Assembly (NCBI GenBank): GCA_011064725.1
Contig: JAAKFQ010000007.1
Coordinates: 1 to 40,895 of the forward strand
Length of the DNA: 40,895 nt
DNA from: Chlamydiota bacterium
Lineage (GTDB): Bacteria; Chlamydiota; Chlamydiia; Chlamydiales; JAAKFQ01
Direction: 5' to 3'
Part shown: in pieces, positions 1 through 8,049 of the stretch
Layout: each line of letters opens with the position of its first letter
How positions within the stretch are numbered: position 1 is the stretch's first letter
The notes under the pieces: model-generated
The model's database searches: none
What the model was told of the DNA's origin: nothing
Seen by the model: the letters and a program-made list of their open reading frames with translations, nothing else
Position numbers and translations under genes: made by a program

Positions 1-1094
1 GTTATTTTTTCTTCTTGCTTTTTCCTTCAATCCTTTGGGGTGTAGATGTAGGAGATCCCGGAAATTTGGAAACAGAAATTATCAATGCAAATGCTGGAAA
101 CGAAACGGTCATTAACTTTAGCAACACTATTTCTTACGCCCAAAATTTTCGTCCTTTAAATGTCGACGAAAAGTTTGAAAATGCGGGGCGCTCATTCACA
201 ATCAATGGAAATAATTACAGCTTGACGACAGGTGGATCGTTTCGAGGCTTTTTTGTCGGAGGAAATCCAGCTTCCATAAGTACAGGGAAGATTACAATTA
301 GAGATTTAACGATAGAGGGAGCCACGGCTCGAGCAGGAAATGGTGGAAATGGAGCAGGAGGAGGTGCAGGGCTAGGGGGCGGATTATTTGTAAACAAGGG
401 GGCCACAGTTCTTTTGAATAATGTGACATTTACAAATTGTTCCGCACAAGGAGGAAATGGGGGTTCAGCAGGACGTGGTGGTGGTGGTGGAATGTTTGGG
501 AATGGGGGTAATAGAGGGGGATCAGCAGGGGGAGGCGGAAGTTTATTTGCAAATGGCGGAAGTGGAGCATCAGGTAATGCTGGACCGGGAGGAGGTGCAG
601 GCATTAATACTGCAGGTCAAAATGGAAGCGGTGGAGCTGCAGGAAATGGAGGCAATAATTTTGTAGGTAGTGGTGGTGGAGCTGGGAATTCTTCTGGGGA
701 TGGAAACGATGGAATAGAAGGTGGCGGAGGAGGTGGCGGTCGATTACAGGCAGGCGCTACTGGTGGCACCGGTAGCTTTGGCGGGGGAGGAGGAGGAGCT
801 TTTGGTGATGGAATGACAACCGGAGGACCAGGAGGCTTTGGTAGCGGCGGCGGCGGCGGTGAGCAAGATCTCGGCAGCAGTAATATATTTGGAGGGAAGG
901 GAGGCTTTGGTGGCGGTGGCGGTGGAAGCCCAAGCATTACGGATGGAGGAGATGGAGGTTTTGGAGCCGGCGGAGCAAGAGGGAGAACCGGTGGCTTTGG
1001 AGGAGGAACCGGATCAGGGGGTACTGGGGGGCGGAGGAGGAGCTATGGGGGCAGCCATTTTTATTACAGGAAATGGGACTTTCGACCAAAGTGA
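1..1094 (+). CDS. Autotransporter, glycine-rich N-terminal part (5' end outside window, frame broken at 3' end)
   Basis: The frame is open from the window edge, so the true start lies upstream. The first residues (FFFLLFPSILWGV) look like the hydrophobic core of a signal peptide. Next comes a short beta-helix-like stretch, with one FTNC motif of the FxxN kind seen in chlamydial Pmp passengers (VTFTNCSA). About 230 residues of Gly/Ala/Asn-rich sequence follow (GGNGG, GGGGAG runs). After a six-G run at 1026-1031 this frame turns into an unrelated tail (RRRSYGGSHF) and stops at 1094. The passenger continues in the next frame. Inferred role: a surface-exposed, type V secreted protein. It is one gene with the following entry, separated by a single-base difference. 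Proline-rich antisense frames here are artefacts of the glycine codons. Confidence 0.75.
   Translation, partial: YFFFLLFPSILWGVDVGDPGNLETEIINANAGNETVINFSNTISYAQNFRPLNVDEKFENAGRSFTINGNNYSLTTGGSFRGFFVGGNPASISTGKITIRDLTIEGATARAGNGGNGAGGGAGLGGGLFVNKGATVLLNNVTFTNCSAQGGNGGSAGRGGGGGMFGNGGNRGGSAGGGGSLFANGGSGASGNAGPGGGAGINTAGQNGSGGAAGNGGNNFVGSGGGAGNSSGDGNDGIEGGGGGGGRLQAGATGGTGSFGGGGGGAFGDGMTTGGPGGFGSGGGGGEQDLGSSNIFGGKGGFGGGGGGSPSITDGGDGGFGAGGARGRTGGFGGGTGSGGTGGRRRSYGGSHFYYRKWDFRPK
1026..1031 (+). repeat. G6 homopolymer at the frame break of the autotransporter
   Basis: Six G residues lie just after a separate G5 run (1017-1021). Removing one G joins the upstream frame (GSGGTGG) to the downstream one (GGGAMGAAIF) and gives one continuous glycine-rich passenger. 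Poly-G tracts in chlamydial pmp genes are known sites of phase variation, so a switch is possible. A sequencing error or simple gene decay would look the same. Confidence 0.6.
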
Positions 1095-3585
1095 TGCCAG
1101 CAGCACCAATCTTGCAGGTGAATTGCAAATCACAGGAGGAGGGGTTTCCTTTTCTGGTAGCTCTCTTCAGGAGGGCACAGGGGGAAATAATGGAGAGATA
1201 CATGGAACAGATATCTTTATGATGTCTGGTGGCCAAATCATTGTATCAGGACTCACCCAAAACACTTCCATTCCTACTCCTATCAAAGGTGATCAAGGAG
1301 CAGGTGTGTCTGGAAGTTCAACGACTCAGGGAGGAATTACCTTGGATGCCACCACAATCGGCCCTAATACAGCAACCTTTACTCTCAATGGGTCAAATAC
1401 TTACACCGGAACAACCGAGGTTAACAGCGGCACCTTAATTTTAAATGGGGATCTATTAGCTTCAACTCCAGTAAGCGTTGGGGGATCAGGGACATTCACT
1501 TTTGGAAATGTTAATGGAACTTTTAGCAGTTTTCCTGTAACCAATGGCAACCAAGTCAACTTAACAACAGATACGGGAAATACCTCGATTTATGGAGGAA
1601 ACATCAGCTCAACAGGTGCTGTGACTAAAACGGGTGCTGGAATATTTGTTCTTTCTGGAAACAATACCTATAGCAGTTTGACAACGATTTCTGCAGGCAC
1701 AATCCAAACAGGGACAACAACAGCCCTTTCGTCTTCTAGTGCTTTTACAGTAAATGGTATATTAGATGTTGATCATACAAGCACAATTGGATCCTTAGGT
1801 GGGTCAGGAAGTGTTGATATTGCGCCATCTGCAACCCTCACCGTAGGAGGTAACAATAGTTCAACAACTTTTTCAGGGGAAGTCAGCGGAGCCGGCACAC
1901 TTATTAAACAAGGTAATGGGACGTTAACGTTGTCAGGAACAAACACCCTGTCTGGTCCGACAACGATTGATGGGGGGATTTTAGCAATAGACGGTTCTCT
2001 CTCATCCAGCCCTATTATGCTAAATAATGGGGGAAGGCTCCTAGGTGATGGGATCTTAGGAAATCTAACGGTTGATGGTGGAGTTCTTAATGGTAATGGA
2101 ACGTTTAGTGGGATTAATGTAATTTCTGGGACTGTTCGCCCAGGTGAATCTATTGGCACGATTACAATTATGGGTAACTATGCGCAAGGTGCTGGTGCCA
2201 TTTATGAAGTTGAAATCGAAGGAGCAAGCAGCGATAAAATTATAGCGACAGGTACCGCTACTATTGATGGAAACGCAGTTTTAACCGTTCTTGAACCCAC
2301 AGGGAGCTTTATTGAAGGGACTACCTACAACATTCTAACAGCTTCAGGGGGGATCAATCAGCTTTGGGGGGTGATCAACTTCCCGAACGGCTTTAGCTTC
2401 GATCTTCAACTTCTGAGTGGAAATACCATTGCACAATTAACACTTTTAGATACTATTTTATTTGTTGGTCAAGCCATTGATCCAGGAAATCCTACAGCAA
2501 CAAAGGATTATCTCCAGTGCTTAAATATTCTACCTAACTCTGATTTAGGTGGGGTCATTGTTGCTGCTGATACACTGAGTGATCGCGATTTGAATAAAGC
2601 ACTGAATCAGCTGCATCCTGGGCTTTTTGGAGCCTTTGAATTTGCAAATTTAGATAATAATGCATTGATCACTTCAATCCTTGCCCAGCAAATGACGCAG
2701 CTCCCCTGCAGTGAACGTGGATGTTTTAGCAATTCCTCATCGCAGAAAAAAAATAATTTGTGGATCAGTCCGTTTGGCAATTTTACAGACGTTGATCGAT
2801 GCCAACAACTGCGCGGATTCGATACGAAATCAGGAGGGGGCGCGATTGGTTACGATCGCTGTCTACCTAACAACTTTCTCCTTGGTGTGAGTACAGGTTA
2901 TATCTATACCCATCTTGATTGGGATAGTTCTGCTGGAGATACCAACATTCAAAAAGTCTTTGGGGCGATTTATGGGGGTTATTCTATCAAGCATCTTATC
3001 CTTGATGCCTCAGTAATAGGTGGAGGGAATTTTTATGATGTCACAAGGAAAATTAAATTTGCCACCATCAACAGAAAGGCGAAAAATAATCATACCGGTT
3101 ATTTTGTTACCCCTCACTTAGGGGCGGCCATCAACTTTTATCCACGAAAGGCCATTCTTGGAATTTTTGGAGCTTTTGACTACTTCTACCTACACCAACC
3201 CTCATATAAGGAGTCTGGTGCAGGAAGTCTCAACCTAAAAGTCGATCAAAAAACCTCCCAGATGCTACGCACTGAGTTTGGAGGAAAGCTTGCTGGAGAT
3301 ATTGCATTAAACGATAATAGTTGCATACGCCCTTTTATTGCTGTGAGCTGGGTACGTAAGATGTTTTTGAGTGATGACAAATACAGGTCACTTTTTAAAG
3401 ATTTTAGTTCAGATGATTGCTGTCTTAAAGTGCAGGCTTGCGGTAAGAATAAAAACTTCGTTTCTCCAGAAGCAGGGGTATTTTATAGCTTTAGACAGAT
3501 GGTCTTTTCTCTTGCCTATCAAGGAGAGTTTGGGAATCATTATCACGTACATCAAGCAACCGCAAAATTCCAATATCCCTTTTAA
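1045..3585 (+). CDS. Autotransporter, passenger beta-helix and C-terminal beta-barrel domain
   Basis: This is the continuation of the glycine-rich protein. The passenger carries autotransporter-associated beta-strand repeats around 1380-1455, 1618-1700 and 1888-1990 (KTGAGIFVLSGNNTYSS, KQGNGTLTLSGTNTLSG). A further Gly/Asn/Thr-rich stalk follows. From about 2750 (NLWISPFGNF) to the end is an outer-membrane autotransporter barrel of roughly 275 residues with alternating aromatic strands. It ends in FQYPF, and a terminal Phe is the usual signal for insertion by the BAM machinery. The barrel should sit in the outer membrane and expose the passenger. The ATG at 1045 is only the first ATG after the frame break. 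The real product probably begins upstream in the other frame. Confidence 0.8.
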   Translation: MGAAIFITGNGTFDQSDASSTNLAGELQITGGGVSFSGSSLQEGTGGNNGEIHGTDIFMMSGGQIIVSGLTQNTSIPTPIKGDQGAGVSGSSTTQGGITLDATTIGPNTATFTLNGSNTYTGTTEVNSGTLILNGDLLASTPVSVGGSGTFTFGNVNGTFSSFPVTNGNQVNLTTDTGNTSIYGGNISSTGAVTKTGAGIFVLSGNNTYSSLTTISAGTIQTGTTTALSSSSAFTVNGILDVDHTSTIGSLGGSGSVDIAPSATLTVGGNNSSTTFSGEVSGAGTLIKQGNGTLTLSGTNTLSGPTTIDGGILAIDGSLSSSPIMLNNGGRLLGDGILGNLTVDGGVLNGNGTFSGINVISGTVRPGESIGTITIMGNYAQGAGAIYEVEIEGASSDKIIATGTATIDGNAVLTVLEPTGSFIEGTTYNILTASGGINQLWGVINFPNGFSFDLQLLSGNTIAQLTLLDTILFVGQAIDPGNPTATKDYLQCLNILPNSDLGGVIVAADTLSDRDLNKALNQLHPGLFGAFEFANLDNNALITSILAQQMTQLPCSERGCFSNSSSQKKNNLWISPFGNFTDVDRCQQLRGFDTKSGGGAIGYDRCLPNNFLLGVSTGYIYTHLDWDSSAGDTNIQKVFGAIYGGYSIKHLILDASVIGGGNFYDVTRKIKFATINRKAKNNHTGYFVTPHLGAAINFYPRKAILGIFGAFDYFYLHQPSYKESGAGSLNLKVDQKTSQMLRTEFGGKLAGDIALNDNSCIRPFIAVSWVRKMFLSDDKYRSLFKDFSSDDCCLKVQACGKNKNFVSPEAGVFYSFRQMVFSLAYQGEFGNHYHVHQATAKFQYPF

Positions 3586-3672
3586 GTTCTGTTGAGGAGT
3601 TTACCACATTAGAAAAGGTTTGTAAGTTGGAGGGTGGCTTCCCATGTATGTAATAGCCAGTTGCTTCAGTTA

Positions 3673-3807
3673 TTAACCTATAAGAAACACAGATACAACC
3701 CACCCCAGAACCAAGGTAAAAGTATTGCCAAAAACTTTTTGAAGTATTTTGCTCCCGATCTCACCCCAAATACTTTCTCTCAGTGATTCAATAAATTCAT
3801 CTAACAT
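3673..3807 (-). CDS. Possible 44-residue membrane peptide
   Basis: A short frame begins at an ATG preceded by a purine-rich AAAAAAGGGAA, a plausible ribosome site. It encodes MLDEFIESLRESIWGEIG and then a hydrophobic stretch (TLVLGWVVSVFLIG) that could span a membrane. It has an amphipathic start, one C-terminal hydrophobic helix and no recognised family. It lies between the autotransporter and the 77-bp island repeat, whose edge falls just upstream of its start. No other gene is visible in the 280-base gap after the autotransporter. It could be a chance frame. Confidence 0.25.
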   Translation of the reverse strand: MLDEFIESLRESIWGEIGSKILQKVFGNTFTLVLGWVVSVFLIG

Positions 3808-3810
3808 TTC

Positions 3811-3887
3811 CCTTTTTTGCAGTCTAGTGCGTAAAAATTGCGTAATTGATCCACATTATCTATAGCTAGATTTGCGATATTTTTTTA
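3811..3887. repeat. 77-bp direct repeat, left copy (GCGTAAAA family)
   Basis: Matches 8205-8281 almost base for base, with about three differences. It includes the motif CTAGTGCGTAAAAATTGCG and the segment ATCCACATTATCTATAGCTA. Shorter versions of the motif occur at 9745-9769 and 11763-11789. Here it cuts off an RNA methyltransferase-like frame. With the 8205 copy it brackets the AbiE module, as expected if one insertion or recombination event placed that block. Confidence 0.8.
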
Positions 3888-4168
3888 AGTATCCCTTCTG
3901 AACAGCTGTAAACAGAAAAACTGGCATGCAGTAAATCCTGAACCCACTGCTCTTCCTTCTGTTTATCCAAAAGAAAGACAGCTTCGACCTCGCAGTCGTG
4001 CTGTACTGCCCACTTGAGCTGTTCTTGCCCAAAAAGCAAACTCTTTCCAGCCGCTTTTCTCCCCTTGGAAGAGGTCAAGCTTCGAGCTTCCAGCACTCGC
4101 TCATGTTTAATTGAACTAATTGGTTCCAGCACTCTCTTATCCATCACAGCTTCTCCTTCCAGGAGCAT
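3866..4168 (-). pseudogene. Truncated SpoU/TrmH-type RNA methyltransferase (N-terminal fragment)
   Basis: The 100-residue frame resembles the N-terminal substrate-binding domain of SpoU-family 2'-O-ribose methyltransferases: (S)SKGRKAAGKSLLFGQEQLKW, then a region ending VEAVFLLDK and VYSCSEGILKKIS. The family continues with a C-terminal knotted SAM-binding domain, which is absent. The frame runs into the 77-bp repeat and stops a few codons inside it. The first 25 bases overlap the 3' end of the AbiEii toxin gene. Function is unlikely without the catalytic domain. The family call rests on motif resemblance only. Confidence 0.5.
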
Positions 4169-5067
4169 GCTTCAGGCACCCAAAGTGTTTTAAAGGAATT
4201 TCCTGAACGTACACGATCCAGTACTGGCAATAGAAACTGCCGCAATCTTACTATTAATCCATAAAAATCAGGAACATCGGAGAACCGATTCTGACGACAA
4301 AAATTGATCCATTGTTCAGTCTTCAACCTGTTTGTTTCAAAAGCAGGCTGAAAGACAATCGGCTCAAGAGCAAGCTCTGTCCCTCTCCTATCAAGAGTAG
4401 CTTGAAGGGCATCACCCAAAGTCACCATTTCAAAAGGAACCCGATGACTCAAAAACCATACGTCATAAAAATCTTTCATCCGGCTGTTAAGCTCACCCAA
4501 TTGCAGCATCGCATCAACTTTCTCTGCTACTACACTCTCTTGTGTATAGCCCAAAAGCGTAGGTGCTGGCATCTCCAATATCGTAGGAAAAGAAAACGTG
4601 ATTGGATTCGGATGCACCGCGTCAGCAAAACCAACATCCACCCGCATGTGAACTTTAGAGCGATCAATCCGTCCTTTGAATTTGATCTGCACCCCTTGAT
4701 AATCATTTTGAGGCCGGATCACAGAAATTGAAACAGTCTCTGGTTCGAAGATGATCCCATCATTGCAATTCAGCCCACATACCTGTCTGCATACCTTCGC
4801 AATATGATCTGGTTTATTGCTGGTTAAACCCAAAAAATCGATATCCTGCGTGGCACGAAAATCCCCCATGTTCCAAACAGTGAAAAGCAACCCACCTTTG
4901 AGGATGAACTTGTCTGAATATCGCGAAGCTGAGAGTCGATAAAGAAATCGTTCCATTGCATAATACTGTAGTATCTCTTGAGAAGGGCGCTTCATATCAC
5001 GCGCAACTTTCAACAGCTGTTTTCTAACATCTACGGCCGTGTTCTCAGATGCTTTTATCTCATTCAT
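4144..5067 (-). CDS. abiEii: AbiEii-type nucleotidyltransferase toxin of a type IV toxin-antitoxin system
   Basis: This 307-residue protein has the nucleotidyltransferase core of the AbiEii/AbiGii toxin family: KGGLLFTVWNMGDFRATQDI followed by DFLG. GG starts the NTase fold and the DID acidic pair binds metal. Downstream is the family motif EKVDAMLQLGELNSRMKDFY, then DVWFLSH. AbiEii toxins transfer nucleotides (GTP was the first substrate reported) and arrest growth; some give phage abortive infection. The gene overlaps its upstream partner abiEi by 8 nt, the usual antitoxin-first, translationally coupled order. Length is typical and no key motif is missing, so it may be active. It sits between the 77-bp direct repeats, consistent with transfer. 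Confidence 0.85.
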   Translation of the reverse strand: MNEIKASENTAVDVRKQLLKVARDMKRPSQEILQYYAMERFLYRLSASRYSDKFILKGGLLFTVWNMGDFRATQDIDFLGLTSNKPDHIAKVCRQVCGLNCNDGIIFEPETVSISVIRPQNDYQGVQIKFKGRIDRSKVHMRVDVGFADAVHPNPITFSFPTILEMPAPTLLGYTQESVVAEKVDAMLQLGELNSRMKDFYDVWFLSHRVPFEMVTLGDALQATLDRRGTELALEPIVFQPAFETNRLKTEQWINFCRQNRFSDVPDFYGLIVRLRQFLLPVLDRVRSGNSFKTLWVPEACSWKEKL

Positions 5068-5671
5068 GAATTACACTCTCAATATAGGGTCGAATTATCT
5101 TTGTCATGCGGCATGCTGCTGCACATTCCATAAGTCGATCCACACTTCCCCTTCTTTCATTCCAGTAGGTCTTTAAAGCTTCTATGGCGACATCAAGACC
5201 TACACGGTTTCGATACTTAAAACAGTCAACAATGGTTTTCTCAGGGGAGTAAATCTGCACTTTCACACCATCTAGCTCATGCTGTTCAATGCCACACTCA
5301 AAAGATGTCATCGAATACCAAAATAATCGCACTGGAGGATATTGCAATACAGGCCGTTTTGTCCCCCTCTTACAAGCGATATCAACCTGATGAGGAATCT
5401 GGGTCGTCAACCCATGAAACGCCAAAGCTGATATCAGGCAAATCACCCCATGAGGAATAGCCAACGCAACGGTCACTAAATCAACATTATCTAGCGGAGG
5501 AAGATCCGCTAACCGGTATACACCTCTCGAAAGCTGTTCAATCAAGCCTTCATCACGCATGCGATAAAGGGTCTCGGGATGAATCCCAAGTCGCAGAGCC
5601 TCCGATGTCCTCAAAACCCCCTTATTGCCCCTAAAACACTCAATTGTTCGTTGTACGGCAGATCGCTTCAT
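5060..5671 (-). CDS. abiEi: AbiEi-type antitoxin and transcriptional autorepressor
   Basis: About 203 residues. The N-terminal 60 form a winged-helix region (GVLRTSEALRLGIHPETLYR, then MRDEGLIEQLSRGVYRLAD), as in the AbiEi antitoxin family. A C-terminal domain follows, with SPEKTIVDCFKYRNRVGLD, typical of the family. AbiEi neutralises AbiEii without stable binding (type IV) and represses its own promoter by binding inverted repeats. The longest frame starts at GTG 5680. The ATG at 5671 is preferred because AGGGG lies eight bases upstream of it. A candidate operator lies 28-54 bases upstream. The gene overlaps the toxin gene. Confidence 0.85.
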   Translation of the reverse strand: MKRSAVQRTIECFRGNKGVLRTSEALRLGIHPETLYRMRDEGLIEQLSRGVYRLADLPPLDNVDLVTVALAIPHGVICLISALAFHGLTTQIPHQVDIACKRGTKRPVLQYPPVRLFWYSMTSFECGIEQHELDGVKVQIYSPEKTIVDCFKYRNRVGLDVAIEALKTYWNERRGSVDRLMECAAACRMTKIIRPYIESVIHE

Positions 5672-5698
5672 CGCAAACACCCCTGTTTAACGATAAGA

Positions 5699-5725
5699 TA
5701 TACATCAAATGCATTTATATGTATA
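5699..5725. promoter_or_regulatory. Candidate AbiEi operator (inverted repeat upstream of abiEi)
   Basis: TATACAT and ATGTATA arms lie 13 bases apart and flank a perfect 10-bp palindrome, AAATGCATTT (5707-5716). The site is centred about 40 bases upstream of the chosen antitoxin start. Known AbiEi proteins bind inverted repeats in this place, so autoregulation is inferred. No binding data exist for this sequence. Confidence 0.45.
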
Positions 5726-5789
5726 CCTTTTTATCAAGACCGCTTATGTGTAGGGTTTCGCCAAATCACCACTATTCGATTACTATCAG

Positions 5790-6306
5790 CTATTTCTCAC
5801 TTAGAGACGCAATCCACGCCTCCCGCAGGCGCCACACTTCGTCGAAGGTAAGTTGTTTATCAAACCCCGCAGCCAGCCGCGCAAGTACTCATGATGCAAC
5901 GTCACTTATGCTGCCCAATTTGCTCTGGTTCAATTGGGAAACTCTGCAAAACCTTAGCCTTCAAAGTCGGTGGTTGATCGGAGAAAGTCACATCGATGTC
6001 TCGATCCGCATACCTGAGATAATACCTGAGATAGCAGTGGGCCTCTGGAAAGAAGCCAACGCCAAGCTCATCTAGGAAGCTAGCGACATTGGGATCAAGG
6101 TCTGTGTCAAGCTGACAGATAGCCACCTGGAAGCTGTGCATCAATACCATTCTCACAACATAGCGCAGATAATGCGGCATGCTTCGTACTACAGGTTCCG
6201 CAACCCTCGCTGAAAATCAGCATGTAGTCCGCTCGATCTGAATTCCGACCATAGGGAAGTTGATGTGTCCACTCCAATGCCTCACTAAAGTAATTTACAC
6301 TCTTCT
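5790..6306 (-). pseudogene. Multiply frameshifted gene of an uncharacterised family (CGTCSTKHA ... PEAHCYL)
   Basis: Pieces of one protein lie in successive frames. First is an N-terminal part with VNYFSEALEWTHQLPYGRNS and CGTCSTKHAALSALC. After a shift near 6120-6135 comes VASFLDELGVGFFPEAHCYL, then DIDVTF and PIEPEQIGQHK. Another frame gives VTLHHEYLRGWLRG, and a last one gives QLTFDEVWRLREAWIASLSE before the stop at 5790. Near the PEAHCYL motif a 10-12 bp direct duplication (ACCTGAGATA ATACCTGAGATA) adds residues. I recall an uncharacterised bacterial family pairing a Cys-containing CGTCSxKH motif with EAHCYL, but cannot name it. The shifts indicate decay. The longest intact piece is 92 codons (5902-6180). 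Confidence 0.55.
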
Positions 6307-6645
6307 TCCAAAACGCCTCTGAAAAGTGTGCGTTTTCTCCAAAAATTGCATAGGGGCATGATCTGGTTCTGGCAGTCCATGATCATCAAATCCAAAATGA
6401 TCGTCATAAAATGCCTGCTTTTCCCAACCAAACTGAAATGTGCCATATTCCTTTCCATCTTCATTGGAAATGGCAACGATGTTCACCTTTCGACAGTCAC
6501 AATCAAGATCAGGACAGTATAGCTCCACGAGCTTATAAGAACCTAGAGGAAGAGCTTCAGAGTCACTCTCCTGCAAGATATGTAAACAACGAGTTTCCTC
6601 CTCGGCAATCTCGGGAAATATTTCATAAAACGGGATCAGTATCAC
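6295..6645 (-). CDS. Small hypothetical protein with a CPDLDCDCRK cysteine cluster
   Basis: 116 residues with no signal peptide or membrane segment. The central YCPDLDCDCRKVNIVAISN has four closely spaced Cys/Asp positions that could bind a metal ion. It is followed by FQFGWEKQAFYDDHFGFDDH. I recall longer uncharacterised bacterial proteins with a similar Cys cluster before FGWE, so this copy may lack its C-terminus. Its last bases abut the multiply frameshifted pseudogene, in a block of eroding genes. No function is proposed. Confidence 0.45.
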   Translation of the reverse strand: MILIPFYEIFPEIAEEETRCLHILQESDSEALPLGSYKLVELYCPDLDCDCRKVNIVAISNEDGKEYGTFQFGWEKQAFYDDHFGFDDHGLPEPDHAPMQFLEKTHTFQRRFGRRV

Positions 6646-6674
6646 AGCCTACTCCTTCTTAATTATCTCTTCTC

Positions 6675-7395
6675 TTACCGAATCTCCAAAGGAGTGCCCA
6701 CTGACCGAAAACGCCCCTCTAATTCTTTGCTAGCCTCAGCTAGAGCCACCATAGGCTCGTCCGAAGAAAACTGTGTCTCCAGATAGTACTGCATAACATC
6801 ATGAATCCATTCTGGCCCCTTGGATTACAGGTGGAGAATCCCCTAAAGCTGTAACAAGCCAATTAGCTGCATCTTCTAAAGATTCCACGATTACATCAGA
6901 GAGTCCTTCTATAAACGGGTGAATCCACGACTCTACTTCAACACCGAGCAATGAAGTTGACTGCTTGTGGTAGTAAGAACCTAAAGGAGCCAATGCTACA
7001 ACTGGTATTCTGTTCATTTTGCCCCACATCATTTCTGCACCCACTCCCAAACCTCTCCTATCCCTAGCATCAACAAGCACAGCATCCGCGGAGAAGACCT
7101 GAATCATATCCCTACCAAACACAGATCGCTGATCAGATAAATCATCAGTACGTATTGCTGGATTCAAAAAATGTACCTCATGAGGTGCCAAGTGACTGCC
7201 GAAGGACTTCCTGATCCGCCTCGGTCCAATACGTCTCATTGGGATGCTCGTGGGCCTTCTGAGAAAAGGAAAGAGATTTTTCAAGTATTGCGCTTGGCCT
7301 ATAGCAACTTCAGCAGAAGCATTTTCTAAAAATGCTGTTTCTAATTCGGAGATCATGAGGTGATTCAAAACGATCATAGTCCAAAGTAATACCAT
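6675..7395 (-). pseudogene. Nucleoside 2-deoxyribosyltransferase-like protein, frame broken near its C-terminus
   Basis: The main frame (198 residues, stop at 6799) contains SADAVLVDARDRRGLGVG and AEMMWGKMNRIPVVALAPLG. This resembles the Rossmann-like core of nucleoside 2-deoxyribosyltransferase-type proteins: an Asp-rich loop, then G-x-G-x-E. The frame ends abnormally as GARMDS. Removing one base from the C-run at 6816-6819 (G on the coding strand) gives QGPEWIHDVMQYYLETQF and an in-frame extension ending VGTPLEIR at 6675. That extension is compositionally normal protein, so the intact gene was about 240 codons. It is either a one-base loss of function or a sequencing indel. ATG 7377 is an alternative start. 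Confidence 0.55.
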
Positions 7396-7461
7396 TTATC
7401 AAAATTAAATGGATATCAGTTTAACCGTTCACAAAAGAAAAAGTTTTGGCAGTATTTCCTT

Positions 7462-8004
7462 CTAATCAATCCTAAATACATTCATTTGATGAGGAGTAGG
7501 AACCTGTATGATTTTCGATTCAACACACGTGTTTTGGTTCGGGCTGATTTTCTCGATAACACTTTTCCAAAACAGGTATGCAGACTTGTTTTCCGGAATA
7601 ACTGCAATTTCCCACACACCAGGAAATTGTTGAATGATTTTCTGAGCGACATATCTGCCAATACCTTTTCTTCGACATCTACTAATAATGAAAAATTCCG
7701 CCATATTCCAGTTAACCAAGGATTCTGTTCCAATATTATTAACTAAGACAAATCCAATCGGTTCTTCTCTATAGAAAATAAGAAAAGGATGTCGATTTTT
7801 GTCCTCCCAATATTTGTCGAAATACGGGAGCGAATCGTATAAACCATTCTCATTAGGAAGGTTTTTTATCGAATTTTCGAAAGAGGCCATGTCATGTTGG
7901 TAGAATTGAGACAAATTATACAAAAGCTGCTTTTTCTCCACCGAGGCATGAATGATAGATATCTCTTGTTCTAAGAAAAACAATGTTACTTCGTTATCCT
8001 TCAT
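7462..8004 (-). CDS. GNAT-family N-acetyltransferase
   Basis: 180 residues. The C-terminal half carries the GNAT acetyl-CoA site: AEFFIISRCRRKGIGRYVAQ, where R-R-K-G-I-G is the pyrophosphate-binding Q/RxxGxG/A loop. Then follow WEIAVIPENKSAYLFWKSVI, the beta5/alpha4 segment with the usual N and A-x-x-F/Y-x-x. The N-terminal 80 residues are less typical and probably bind substrate, which cannot be deduced. It transfers an acetyl group from acetyl-CoA to an amine in the cytoplasm. It is the last intact gene before the first tRNA-Leu fragment. Confidence 0.75.
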   Translation of the reverse strand: MKDNEVTLFFLEQEISIIHASVEKKQLLYNLSQFYQHDMASFENSIKNLPNENGLYDSLPYFDKYWEDKNRHPFLIFYREEPIGFVLVNNIGTESLVNWNMAEFFIISRCRRKGIGRYVAQKIIQQFPGVWEIAVIPENKSAYLFWKSVIEKISPNQNTCVESKIIQVPTPHQMNVFRID

Positions 8005-8049
8005 TTAGATCATCATCACTAAGAAAAATTTTCAATCTAAAGATTAAGA

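Noticed and set aside
215-937. Long proline-rich antisense frames (129 and 106 residues)
   Set aside because: They are the complement of glycine codons in the autotransporter; there is no ribosome site or independent composition.
838-1044. Start of the second autotransporter frame at 838 as a real N-terminus (MVAAAAAVSKIS)
   Set aside because: This stretch is the glycine-rich passenger read one base off; the sensible protein begins only after the G6 run.
4312-4731. 139-residue plus-strand frame inside abiEii
   Set aside because: It is antisense to a well-supported toxin gene with intact motifs and has no family resemblance.
5579-6075. Plus-strand frames of 90 and 143 residues upstream of abiEi
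   Set aside because: They run antisense through the antitoxin start, its operator and the decayed gene, with no ribosome site or recognisable motif.
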